Position numbers and translations under genes: made by a program. Shown piece after piece: positions 18,401 to 28,532 of a DNA stretch of 64,000 nt. This stretch comes from Xanthostigma xanthostigma. Taxonomy: Eukaryota > Arthropoda > Insecta > Raphidioptera > Raphidiidae. Where the stretch lies: contig OY754470.1 in the NCBI GenBank assembly GCA_963575645.1, positions 5,030,501-5,094,500 of the forward strand. The letters run 5' to 3'. The notes under the pieces were generated by a model, which saw only the letters and a list, made by a program, of their open reading frames with translations, did not search any database and was not told the origin of the DNA. Within the stretch, counting starts at the first letter, position 1. Each line of letters starts with the position of its first letter.

Positions 18401-21400
18401 AATATCAGTCGCATGAACCAGTATGGTGTCAGCTACTGGGTAACGCACACACATTCATGGCTTACATGTGTGTAGTGTCTGTGAAGTTAAACAACTTTGG
18501 TAACTATGGCGAAAACAGGTGGAAAGAACCGAAGTTTTCCTAGGTAGTGATAACAGCGCCATCTCGCGTGCGCCAGAAAACGGTCCATCTCGAAACACAG
18601 CAAGCATAGGAAGCTTAGATCTCCTGGTTAAAGACTTCGTGGTTGAAACTAATTAATAGTTATTACTTGGATTATCATTCTCACAGTATCGACATGTTGT
18701 TTTGACTTGTTCCACGAAAAAATTCAGACATTTGAGAAACATAATATACAACAATAAAGTTAAATGTCAACGTCTTCATTTTATTTTTGTTCAGTGTTGT
18801 TACTGATTACTCTAATCTGCAAATTACCTAACTTGCAAGAGGTTCAACGCAGCACTTTATAAATTGGGTAACTTCGATTACCAGCATGCGAAACAAATGG
18901 CCGATAACCGCGACCCCACTGTGTAATATTAGATGGAACAAGCTCATTTTCTAATAAATTTAAATCCAATACCAAAATCTATTCCAGATAAAGACAATGA
19001 AAGTTTAACTAATCGAATGAATATTGAGTCTTTGAAAGAGTTCCTTCTTCACAGAGACGGATCGTTGACCTCTTCTGGCTTTACACAGGTATGAGGTAAT
19101 TTTTAAAACTTAAAATATATTAATTTAACAATTTTCTCCAATTTATTAGTTTGTTGGATTTGTCAAATCATCTTATTCTACTGAAAGCCCGGACATACAG
19201 TTCTTTGGAATCGGATTATTAGCAAATTGCTCCAAAACTGGAAGTTTAAACGAACGAGGTGCCTTTGAGGAATTTATCAGGTGTGTATAACTTTTTTTAA
19301 ATCGGAATTAAACTGCTTGTATTTTTTTTTATTATTATTTCCCAGAGATCATATTGAAGCGTATTATTTTATGCTAAAAACAATTTTAATGAACGCCAGG
19401 GCCGGCGGATAATGTTTGTACAGTGGGTAGTACTACCCACTCGGTAAAGTCGGAGTGGGTAATTTACCCACTCGGAATTCTGTTCTACCTTATGATTATG
19501 ACGTCTGATGAATATGATGTCTCACAAATATGGCGTCTGATGAATATGACGTCGGATTGATATGACGTCTCACGAATATGACGTCTGATGAATATGACGT
19601 CTCACGAAAATGACGTCTGATGAATATGACATCTCACGAATATGACGTCTGATGAATATGGCGTCTGATGCGTATGATGTCTGATGAATATGATGACTCA
19701 AGAATATGACGTCTGATGGATATGACGTCTCACGAATATGACGTCTGATGAAAATGATATCTCACGAATATGACGTCTGATGAATATTGCGTATGATGCG
19801 TATGACGTCTGATGAATATGACTCACGAATATGGCATCTGATGAATATGACGTCTCACGAATATGACGTCTGATGAATATGACGACTCACGAATATGACG
19901 TCAGATGAATATGACGACTCACGAATATGACGTCGGATGAATATGACGTCTCACGAATATGACGTCGGATGAATATGACGTCTGATGGATATGACGTCTC
20001 ACGAATATGACGTCTGATGAATATGACGACTCACGAATATGACGTCTGATGTTAAACGACTCACGAATATGACGTCTGATGAATATGACGTCTGATGAAT
20101 ATGACGTCTCACGAATATGACGTCGGATGAATATGACGTCTGATGGATATGACGTCTCACGAATATGACGTCTGATGAATATGACGACTCACGAATATGA
20201 CGTTTGATGAATATGACGACTCACGAATATGACGTCTGATGAATATGACGTCTCACGAATATGACGTCTGGTGAATATGACTATAAATATCCCTTTCCCG
20301 GAAAATAGAAACTTTACCACTTCCGGGAAATAGAAACTATAACAATTCCGGAAAATAGAAAATATATATTTTCCGGCCAACTACCCATTCGGAATGAACA
20401 CCATCTGCCGGCCCTGATGAACGCCAGTAAAATCTCTGTGTATTCATCAAACTTTTCAATTTATAGCAAATTTATGCTTTTTCTGTCTTTAAATAACGGG
20501 TAAATAACTACTGGTTGCCCGATAGTTTATAATTTGACTGTTTATTTATTTCTATTTGCAGTTTACGACCCGTAGTGGCTAAGCCAAGATCAAGGGGCTA
20601 CATAGAATTGAAAAGTCCAATTCCAGGGAGTTATCCAAAAATTAAAACTGGACAATTCAGTGACCCTACGGATATCGAAATACTTTTAGAGGGAATTCGG
20701 TAATTTGTTACAAATAGTTAATTTAATATTATATTTTTAGTTAGCGTAAGTTTAATTTCCTAAATCCAAATATTAAATATAGAGACAGTATTGCAACTTC
20801 AGGGAATGAAAATAAAGAAATCGTTTCAGAAAAATTCTTCAAATAAAATGTGCAAAAAATATCCAAATGAAGTCTAAGAAGTCAAAATGTTTAATAACAT
20901 TAATAAATAATAGCGAATAATTAATTGCTAATTTATAACTAATAATTAATAATATTTATGTTACCTATACGTTTTAATAAAAAAAATTTCAGAATTGCCC
21001 AAAAGCTAGCTAAGACAAAAGCAGCCGAGGGAAAATTTGTACTTACGGATACTCCTGTAAGTGGATGTGAGAATTATGAGTACGATTCAGATGACTATTG
21101 GCGATGCACTATCAAGCGAAATGGAAATCCTGAAAATCATCAAACCGGAACTTGTGCAATGGGCACTGAAAATGATGGTAAGATGGAATATTTTGGTCAA
21201 AAATTGTTCACATCGATTTAGGCAGGCAAACAGCGGACATTTTATTCAGATTTACGACGTGACTGAATAACAGACAGACATTCAAACGTCCAAAGTTTCG
21301 AATTTATAATATTACTAGCGGTCCGTCCCGGTTTCACCCGAGTACAAAAGAACGAAAGGTGGGGACATGAGTACGCACGTTTACCGAGAAGAATGTTGTG

Positions 21401-22511
21401 TTCATATTTCATGATGATCGGACTTACCGTTCAAAAGTTTTTGTCGGATGGACAAATTTTGAGTTTTATATATTCAATATATTAAACTCAAAATTTGTCC
21501 ATCCGACAAAAGAAAGAAATATATTATATTTGTAACAAAACTGTTCTAATTCGTGGTGGAAAATATTTATTTACAATAGTAAAACGTTAACAAAACAGAT
21601 AAACAAACAGAAAGCACTTCTTTATAGCGTAACAGAAAACAAAAAAACAGTTCTAAATAATAAAATAGAAGAATACAAAGTCACTATACAACTATATACA
21701 CAAGATTATTTACAACACAGGAACACCAAAAATTTATCTAGCACACTAGATTTATTTAATTCCCACACTATTATTTACACAGTTCATTTATTTATTTATC
21801 TGAGCAGTTGCCTCAGTATTGTTCACTGACTATTAATTTATGTTCACACAATGTATCACTGTTCCCATACGATTCTGTATGATGACTGTCCATACTATGT
21901 GAGCATCTCGTGGTTTATATAGGCGCTGGATCGTTCTTGCCTTTGTTGCTTTCATTGTTGTCTGGAATTTGGCAACAAAACCCTTTTAACCTACGCATAT
22001 TGTTAGAACAACAATCAAGTCGATTGTCGTCTCCCACAACAGTTTGTGTCTCATTGTTAAAATGACTAGCTGATTGTCGTCTCACAAATTTCTTTGTTGT
22101 CGGGAGATTGTAACAATATATATATAGATTACTTAGTAATATTCAAACATGTTGCAAGTGCCAAGCGATAGATCAGTTCAAATTGTTCTATCTTCTCTAA
22201 AAATTCACAATTATTGTTTTTTTTTCTTAGGTAATGCCGTCGTCGACAATAAACTCCGAGTGATTGGTGTGAAACGACTGCGCGTGGCCGACGCATCAAT
22301 TTATCCAGAACAGCCTTCGGGAAATACACAGGCTCCTGCTTATTTAGCTGGAGAAAGATGTGCGGACTTCGTTAAAAATAAATGGTTGAGCAACGAGGGA
22401 GACGATAGTATTGAAAATATAGATGATGAAGGAACTGAAAGTTGGGCGGATTATTTTTCCAGCACGTGGAAAAATGTCAAAGATTATTTTAAGGAAAAAC
22501 TTTCAAAATAA
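15176..22511 (+). CDS. GMC oxidoreductase (glucose dehydrogenase-like), secreted; first exon not located
   Basis: FAD-dependent glucose-methanol-choline oxidoreductase; the substrate cannot be assigned. Eleven exons join in frame: 15176-15431, 15795-16035, 16606-16778, 17220-17471, 17536-17716, 18111-18221, 18988-19088, 19150-19280, 20562-20699, 20993-21177 and 22231-22511. They give about 682 codons before TAA. Seen: a hydrophobic leader (LLVTLVL), a Cys-rich stretch, the FAD dinucleotide motif [15 protein letters not shown] with LLLEAGG, GMC signature 1 ([11 protein letters not shown]), GMC signature 2 ([17 protein letters not shown]), the catalytic His in [10 protein letters not shown] and the second active-site residue Asn in [13 protein letters not shown]. 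The first codon of 15176 is split, so a short upstream exon with the ATG is missing. The C-terminal tail is acidic and then basic, without a membrane anchor. Insect relatives act in cuticle modification, immunity, sperm storage or ecdysteroid oxidation. Confidence 0.93.
15795..16035 (+). CDS. GMC gene, FAD-binding exon
   Basis: [20 protein letters not shown] gives the Rossmann GxGxxG dinucleotide fold and LLLEAGG the ribose-binding acid. The exon ends CSYPRG, the start of the flavin-attachment loop. Confidence 0.94.
16606..16778 (+). CDS. GMC gene, signature 1 exon
   Basis: [17 protein letters not shown] is GMC signature 1. [17 protein letters not shown] follows, typical of insect members. 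Phase 1 start, phase 0 end. Confidence 0.94.
17220..17471 (+). CDS. GMC gene, exon with GGPLTV motif
   Basis: [15 protein letters not shown] matches the insect GMC GPYHGTGGPLTV-type motif. It continues to [15 protein letters not shown]. 84 codons, phase 0 at both ends. Confidence 0.93.
17536..17716 (+). CDS. GMC gene, signature 2 exon
   Basis: Encodes [18 protein letters not shown] and then the GMC signature 2, [18 protein letters not shown] 64-bp intron precedes it. Confidence 0.94.
18111..18221 (+). CDS. GMC gene, [12 protein letters not shown] exon
   Basis: Encodes [20 protein letters not shown], the segment that follows signature 2 in this family (usually LPGVGxNLxDH). The Asp before His is Asn here. 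Confidence 0.92.
18330..18645 (+). mobile_element. Inverted-repeat element H, copy 1
   Basis: Bounded by AACCAGGAGATCTAGCT and AGCTTAGATCTCCTGGTT. Its body matches 25034-25322 in the opposite orientation, including GTTAAACAACTTTGGTAAC versus its complement and CGCCAGAAAACGGTCC. It has no coding capacity. A MITE in a GMC-gene intron. Confidence 0.7.
18988..19088 (+). CDS. GMC gene, exon 18988-19088
   Basis: 101 nt encoding [20 protein letters not shown] to TSSGFTQ, part of the substrate-binding domain. Ends in phase 0 at CAG|GTATGA. Confidence 0.88.
19150..19280 (+). CDS. GMC gene, exon 19150-19280
   Basis: 131 nt encoding [20 protein letters not shown] through EEFI. The SPDIQFF piece is typical of insect GMC substrate domains. 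The upstream intron is 61 bp. Confidence 0.9.
19397..20416. mobile_element. hAT-like element carrying an internal minisatellite, perfect 8-bp TSD
   Basis: Terminal repeats CAGGGCCGGCGG / TGCCGGCCCTG are flanked on both sides by ATGAACGC (19389-19396 and 20417-20424). Subterminal ACTACCCACTCGG / CTACCCATTCGGAATG segments also echo each other. Between them lies a roughly 790-bp tandem array, then three short TTCCGG..AAATAGAAA repeats. No transposase frame is present. The element is 1,020 bp and lies in a GMC-gene intron. Confidence 0.88.
19494..20283 (+). repeat. Minisatellite of TGACGTC-containing 16-mers
   Basis: About 50 head-to-tail units alternate between TGACGTCTGATGAATA and TGACGTCTCACGAATA, with local variants (GGCGTC, TGACGAC, TGATGTC). 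The period is 16 bp, with a 32-bp higher-order unit through much of the array. Each unit contains a TGACGTC core resembling a cAMP-response-element site. Confidence 0.95.
20562..20699 (+). CDS. GMC gene, exon 20562-20699
   Basis: 138 nt encoding [19 protein letters not shown] to EILLEGI. P-x-SRGYIEL is a conserved insect GMC motif in the substrate domain. Confidence 0.93.
20993..21177 (+). CDS. GMC gene, catalytic His exon
   Basis: 185 nt encoding [11 protein letters not shown], then [20 protein letters not shown]. The His in [10 protein letters not shown] aligns with the catalytic base of GMC enzymes (usual form HxxGTCRMG). Confidence 0.93.
21178..22230. other. GMC-gene last intron: repeat B fragment, hairpin and ACAACAA repeat
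   Basis: It contains a 5' half of repeat B (21313-21470). Its end forms a hairpin with a reverse copy of its own last 28 bases (arms about 21439-21466 and 21484-21511). A TTGTTAGAACAACAA-type repeat at 21995-22100 is also present at 2100-2220. No exon was recognised. Confidence 0.65.
22231..22511 (+). CDS. GMC gene, terminal exon
   Basis: 281 nt from a TTTTTTTTTCTTAG acceptor. It encodes [20 protein letters not shown] and [17 protein letters not shown], the C-terminal GMC motif with the second catalytic residue (Asn). The tail holds [12 protein letters not shown] and [16 protein letters not shown], beyond the usual family end. Confidence 0.95.
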
Positions 22512-22929
22512 AAGATAAGAAACATAGCAAATATAATTATAATGTACCTACCGTATATTGTATTGATGATTTAACTTTCCCGCTAAACTTGTCATCCAAA
22601 ATTCTCTTCTCCCTCGATGCGTCTTGCCCATGCACTGCTCCTTCTAAGAGATTTCAGACGTTGTTTATTATCCGTGCATCCGTTTTCCATTAAATTAATC
22701 ATAGATTAGTGTGTAATAATTTCACTAAGTCAAATCAAATCCTGAATTATTTTATTTTTATACATTACTTACGTTGTGTCTATATTTCTTAAGTGACTGT
22801 TCAAAAAAAATACAAAATTTTAATATTATAAAAACTGCCATCAAAAACTTTCTTATTCACCATTCCTATCATTTCCAATTTTTTCATGAACAAAAAATAA
22901 GTTCAACTGTAAATTCTGTGAGCATTTGA

Positions 22930-24005
22930 TATATACAAAGCCAACATTTGAACGTGTCTATCTCCGAAACGGTATTAGATATACTCCTCCGGGTGCGCTC
23001 ATTGAACTTAGAATATCGTCTTCTATCAATGTACCGAATTTGAAATCTATCCGATACATATTCCAGACTCTCTGGCCAAGCACTTCGAACGAGTGTATCT
23101 TTCTTTGAAACGGTAAGTGATATGAAGCAACGGAGGGGCTTTATGACTTCAGCGAGTCATTCCACATAAGCCTACTGAATTTGAATCAGATCCGAAAGGG
23201 TGTCCAAAACTGTCTTAAAAAAATCACAAAAAAACTAAGGCTATACTATGGGAAAAATCTCGTTTTTAGTCGATTTTCGACTTTTTCTAATAACTCACTT
23301 TTCGTATCCAGACGGCTTATACTAACAGGAAATGACACTCCAAATCAAAATATAAGCTCAACTTTAGGTCCTGTGGGCATTTAGAGTGAATTTAAATGTA
23401 GAAGAAACATTTAAACGCCTATATCTCCGAAACGGTAAGAGATACTGACCTCCGGGTGCGCTCATTGAATTCAGCGTGTCGTTTTCTATCAGTACACCGA
23501 ATTTTAAATGTATCCGATGCGTATTCCAGACTTTCCAGAGAGCCACTTCGAACGGGTGTATCTTCGAAACGGTAAGTGATATGAAGCAACGGAGGGGCTT
23601 TATGACTTCAGCGAGTCATTCCACATAAGCCTACTGAATTTGAATCAGATCCGAAAGGGTGTCCAAAACTGTCTTAAAAAAATCACAAAAAAACTAAGGC
23701 TATACTATGGGAAAAATCTCGTTTTTAGTCGATTTTCGACTTTTTCTAATAACTCACTTTTCGTGTTCAGACGGCTTATACTAACAGGAAATGACACTCC
23801 AAATCAAAATATAAGCTCAACTTTAGATCCTGTGGGCATTTAGAGTGAATTTAAATGTAGAAGAAACATTTAAACGCCTATATCTCCGAAACGGTAAGAG
23901 ATACTGACCTCCGGGTGCGCTCATTGAATTCAGCGTGTCGTTTTCTATCAGTACACCGAATTTTAAAGGTATCCGATGCGTATTTCTAACTTTCCAGAAA
24001 TTCAC
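22930..24005 (+). repeat. 459-bp tandem duplication with a third partial unit
   Basis: The block around GAAACGGTAAGTGATATGAA recurs exactly 459 bases later: 23181-23384 and 23640-23843 are nearly identical, as are 23364-23546 and 23823-24005. A more diverged partial unit lies at 22930-23110. Open frames in it are by-products of the duplication. Confidence 0.93.
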
Positions 24006-25033
24006 TTAGAGTTGTCGAGCGTCTGTAATTTGCTGTTTATCTCAATACATTTATTTAATCACAATTAATACGCATTTTAATTTTAATAAAAATGTTTATT
24101 TTTGTTTTATTTAACTTTGTACAATTTTTACAATGTTCGTTTTCGACAAAATATTACACTACTTAAAAATTAGGACATTACTTAATATGCACAATTTCCA
24201 TAAAAGTGGTACGGATACCTTTTTTGAAATTATTTTTTGTCTACTATAAAAATTATGGAAGAATTACATTCTCTGTACAATTCTACTAAATATTAAACGC
24301 AAAACAGTAATTTATGCATATTTACAGATCATTTTGAAGAGCACCTTTTTAATTTGTATTGATAAAAGACCGCGGAATTTGTTCAGATTAAAGAACAGAC
24401 CTAAAATAAAAAATGTAATTTATTTAAAACGCAGAAAACTAGCATGATTTCTATTATATGTTTATGAACAACACACAGCCAAACATATTTTTAAAAAATC
24501 AGTTCTGAATATTATTCTACAGTTAAGAAAAATAATTAATGATAACCTTTTTGAAACAGAAGGACGATAACACAGATTTATTTAGTTCAATTCTTTGAAT
24601 AATAAACAGTAAAATCTGTTCATAGAATGAAAAAATGACTTTTATTATTTTGGGTTACTGCGTTGAATAATTTTAAATTTGCATCGAATAATATATTATA
24701 CAGTGAATTATTTTTTTACTAAATATATTATCACATTATAAATACCTAATAGCATTAAGTAAGGTAATATTTTAATCAATGCTTATAGCCTATACTGAAA
24801 GTGACAGTAATTAACTGTGTGTGTTAAAATTGATGTTCTACAGTATTTAAACTTTATAAAATTTTATATTTTTCTTCACATGTCACTAATATTACCTCAG
24901 TGAATTTATATTACATAGATTGTAGATTTTAAATGCTCGACTACTGAAATTGTTAGCGTCTATAAATGTATTATAAACATTATTTTGACTGCCAGGTTGT
25001 TCAGTTTTGAAATACATAGATTAATATAGCCGG

Positions 25034-25322
25034 CATGAAGTCTGTAACCAGGAGACCTAGCTTCCTATGCTTGCCGTGTTTCGAGACGGACCGTTTTCTG
25101 GCGCACGCGATATGGCGCTGTTATCACTAATTGCGAAAACTTCGGTTCTTTCCGCCTGTTTTCGACACAGTTACCAAAGTTGTTGAACTTCACAGACACT
25201 ACACACATGTAAGCCATGAACGTGTATGCGTTAACCAGTACCTGACGCCATATTGGTTTGTGCGACAGATATCGATCCATCGCTATGCTCGAGCTGGGTC
25301 TCCCGGTTACAGACTTCATAAT
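25034..25322 (-). mobile_element. Inverted-repeat element H, copy 2
   Basis: Terminal repeats GAAGTCTGTAACCAGGAGACC and, at the other end, GGTCTCCCGGTTACAGACTTC. The body is the reverse complement of 18330-18645. It is non-coding and MITE-like. Confidence 0.8.
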
Positions 25323-25721
25323 AGCCGGTTATAACATCTGTCGTCGATCGTCTATAATCCACAATATCAATCTATCAACGAAATAAAAATACATTTGTAG
25401 GTACTTGTCTATAACCTTCAATTTTTTATAGAATACGTACAAAAATCTGTTAGTACCTTTAATCTGTTTCATCTATTGTGGAAAGCATACAGTTATATAA
25501 GCTCTTTTTGAATTTCAACTTAAATAAAACGTAGGCACACATTTTGCAATAAATAACTACAATTTTTGGCACAAAATATTTATAATTCTCTTATAGAGAA
25601 TCTACATTAAACTTGTTTAAAAAAACTAATGACACTTTTAATTTAAAAAACATTTTACATAGTAAAGTATTTTTTTTTCATTATTTACAAGATGGTTGAC
25701 ACAGTCTTCAAATAAAAATGA

Positions 25722-25727
25722 TTTATT
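25722..25727 (-). promoter_or_regulatory. Candidate polyadenylation signal for dachsous
   Basis: AATAAA on the minus strand about 60 bases past the dachsous stop codon. The position is plausible for a very short 3' UTR, but AATAAA is frequent by chance in AT-rich DNA. Confidence 0.3.
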
Positions 25728-25786
25728 ATTTTCAAAATTAATAAAAAGTTTCCATATATACACTAAAATATTCTCACAAATTGTTA

Positions 25787-28532
25787 TCATATTCTGAGTT
25801 CTGTGTCCATTGAATTTGAACTTTTCCCACTTCTTTGTGGAGGATGCCTCGGTAAGGATATTACATGATGAGCGGTCGGTAATCCCGGAGTGACCAGTGG
25901 CGATATCGACGGCGATTTCGTCGCTAAAGGCGACAAGGACGGCGAGAAGCTGGGCGACATCGCAGCCGACGTACCGAAGCCGGTGCCGGTCGGGTCATGG
26001 TTGATGGGTGAGCGCGGCAGCAGCAGTATCTGTCCGTGGCCCAAACTCGAGTGGTGGCTCGAACCGCCTCGAGACGATAATATCGGCACCGGTATCGATC
26101 GAGGAGCGACGTTAGTCAATAAAGGCGGAGGAATGTTTTTAGCTACGGGCGGAGGTACGGAACTTTTACTTTTAACACTCGACGTCCCGCTCGTAGCACT
26201 TTGTACCGAAGCCGTGTCGTCTTTTAATCGTGCTATTTCACTGAACACATGAGCTAACGGTTGATATTGCGGTCCCCAGTCTAGTAAATAGTCCCAATTA
26301 TAACTCCCGGTCAGTTCTTCTTCACTATGAACTATCGAACTCAAAGAGCCATTCATTGACGGCTGATGATGCGTGCCGCCTCCGCTTCCTTCCGATCCAA
26401 ATCCGCCCATCATGACGTGATCCATCGCGGCGCCCAAACTTATGCCGGCTCCCGCTTCGTCCGTACTGCTGGCGTGGTCGCTACCGCCGGCTACCTCGTT
26501 CAATTTGGCGTAAATTAAGTTAGTTATATCAGATTCTCCGGCCGCTTCTTCATCGAACATATGTAACGAATCGATAGGTATTTGATGATGTAACAGCACG
26601 TCTTTGCTACTGCCGGCGCCTAGAGTTTCAGAACATCTTCTTGACGCGGAAGAGTTCTGATTTGTTGCACTGTCTACTATGCCCAATCTGGCCAAATATT
26701 CTTGCGTGTTGTGTACAGATATGTCGGATATATTATCTCCGTCGTCGTTCTGTCTGTGTATTCCCGAATCTCTTTGCAGCGGCCCTTCGTTTATCATTCG
26801 AATTTCTTCGTCCTCTCCATCATCTTCAGCAGAACCTCGACCGCTAGATCCACTTTGTTCTGAGCCACTCAGTTCGGACGTCGTAGCGGCTCCTGAATTT
26901 GAACTAGCCGGATGCGCTGCCCCGTACGGAGGTATTTCGTCGTATTTCGGAGGCGCGAACTGATTAGAAGCGTTGGCAACAACACTGCTTCCGCCGCGGA
27001 TTGGAATCGTATCAAAAGCAGAAGGATCTACGTAATTATTTGTGTTTGTAACATTTTCACTACTCAGCGTAGGTTTATTAATTTTCTTATGTCTTCTGTT
27101 TCGTACATGAAGGAATAAAAACACAGCACCGAACGCAAATATAACAATTATTAACGAAATCAATAGTCCTAACGCCCAATCGGCTAGTCCGCCATTTGCA
27201 ATACTGATTGTGGTGTTGTTACCGCGAGATGGAATGGCGAAATTAGTGCCGGGATCAGCCAACGGATCGAGTACTATTTCTACAGTCGTAGTGTTTTTCA
27301 AAGAATCCTGTCGTCCACTGCTCGCTGTTACATCCAAATCAATTCTTCTTCCGACTTCTAAAGCCGAGTCTGCATTGTCTAGTTTCTTTTTAACAATGAG
27401 AGCTCCCGTCGTACGATTCATTTTAAAATAAGCGTCCGGTTTTGTTAATTGGTAAACCACTCTTCCGTCCGGACCTTTGTCGCGATCCGTGGCCGTAATG
27501 TGTCCAACAATATATCCGACAGGAAGATAACCGGATGTCGGAGTTCCCAAAACAAAGTGATAACTGCGTTCAGTGAATTGCGGAGAGAATTCGTCGCGGC
27601 TTTCGATTTCGATGCGCACTTTCACATCTGCTTTTTTATCGCCAATATCGCTCGCTCGCAACACAAAAATATATCTGTTATGTCGTTCGTAATCGAACAC
27701 TGAATTTGTAGTTATTAAACCGGTGCTCGAATCTACTTTAAACAGTTTCCACGAGTCGTCGGTATCAACATAACCGGAAGAAACGATAGTGTAATTAATC
27801 ACACCGTATTTTCCTTTATCCAAATCGGTTGCACGCGCCGTGAAAATCTCCGTACCGATCGGTTCGTTTTCACCGACAAATTCCAAATATTCACTTACAG
27901 GAAAGTGAGGAGCATTATCATTTTCGTCTTGAGTATTAATGATCAATGTAGCAAAAGAACATAGCGGAAATTCTGATTCGTCACACGCTCTTATGATCAA
28001 AGCATGCCTAACAGTTCCTGTATCGTAATCAAGACTGTTATTTACAACAAGTTCTCCAGTTTCACGTCCAATTTTGAATAGATACAAATCATTTCCAGAC
28101 GTAATATCGTAAACAACTTTACTATTATTGCTTCCTGGTAAGTCAGCGTCGATTGCGTTAAATGAATAAATCAAACTCCTTATTGACACTCCTTCACTGA
28201 CACTGATTTCGTATTCAGAACGTTCAAATTTTGGTGCATTGTCGTTCACGTCTTCGACATTCAAGTAAATCACTATAGTAGACGAGTTTACATCGTGTCG
28301 TGACCATCTACGATCTCCGTGAGCTAAACGTAACATATAGGAACCCTGAACTTCTCGATCTAAAGATTTTATCAGAATTACAACTCCTCCTGGATTATTC
28401 ACTTCAAATAAACCGTCTTCATCGCCGTCAACTATGTAAAAATCTTGACGCTGTAAGTCCTCGTCTTTACCATTCGCAGTTCCGATGTCTATCACCACTG
28501 TGCCTCTTTCAGAATTTTCAGGAAGTTGTATT
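25787..28532 (-). CDS. ds: dachsous terminal exon: last cadherin repeats, TM and intracellular domain
   Basis: 2,746 nt, 914 codons. Residues 1 to about 425 hold the last four cadherin repeats. Linkers VEDVNDNAPKF and TQDENDNAPHF are canonical; ESRDEFSPQF is degenerate. The membrane segment is near 27100-27180, followed by the basic stop-transfer HVRNRRHKK. The intracellular domain carries a PPxY motif (PPKY) and the invariant Dachsous block WGPQYQPLAHVF. It ends TELRI. A long overlapping open frame on the other strand is a shadow. Confidence 0.97.

Larger units (their letters stand above)
22512..25786. other. Intergenic region between convergent GMC and dachsous genes
   Basis: Contains the 3' UTRs, a 459-bp tandem duplication (about 22930-24005) and inverted-repeat element H copy 2 (25034-25322). 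A plausible dachsous polyadenylation signal lies near 25722. No additional gene was recognised. Confidence 0.65.

Noticed and set aside
19494-20283. Regular short repeats that could suggest a CRISPR array
   Set aside because: The units are contiguous 16-mers without unique spacers, in an intron of a eukaryotic gene and inside a transposon. It is a minisatellite.
23181-23843. Pairs of identical-looking open frames in the tandem duplication
   Set aside because: They are copies of a non-coding 459-bp unit on both strands, with no domain or splice context.
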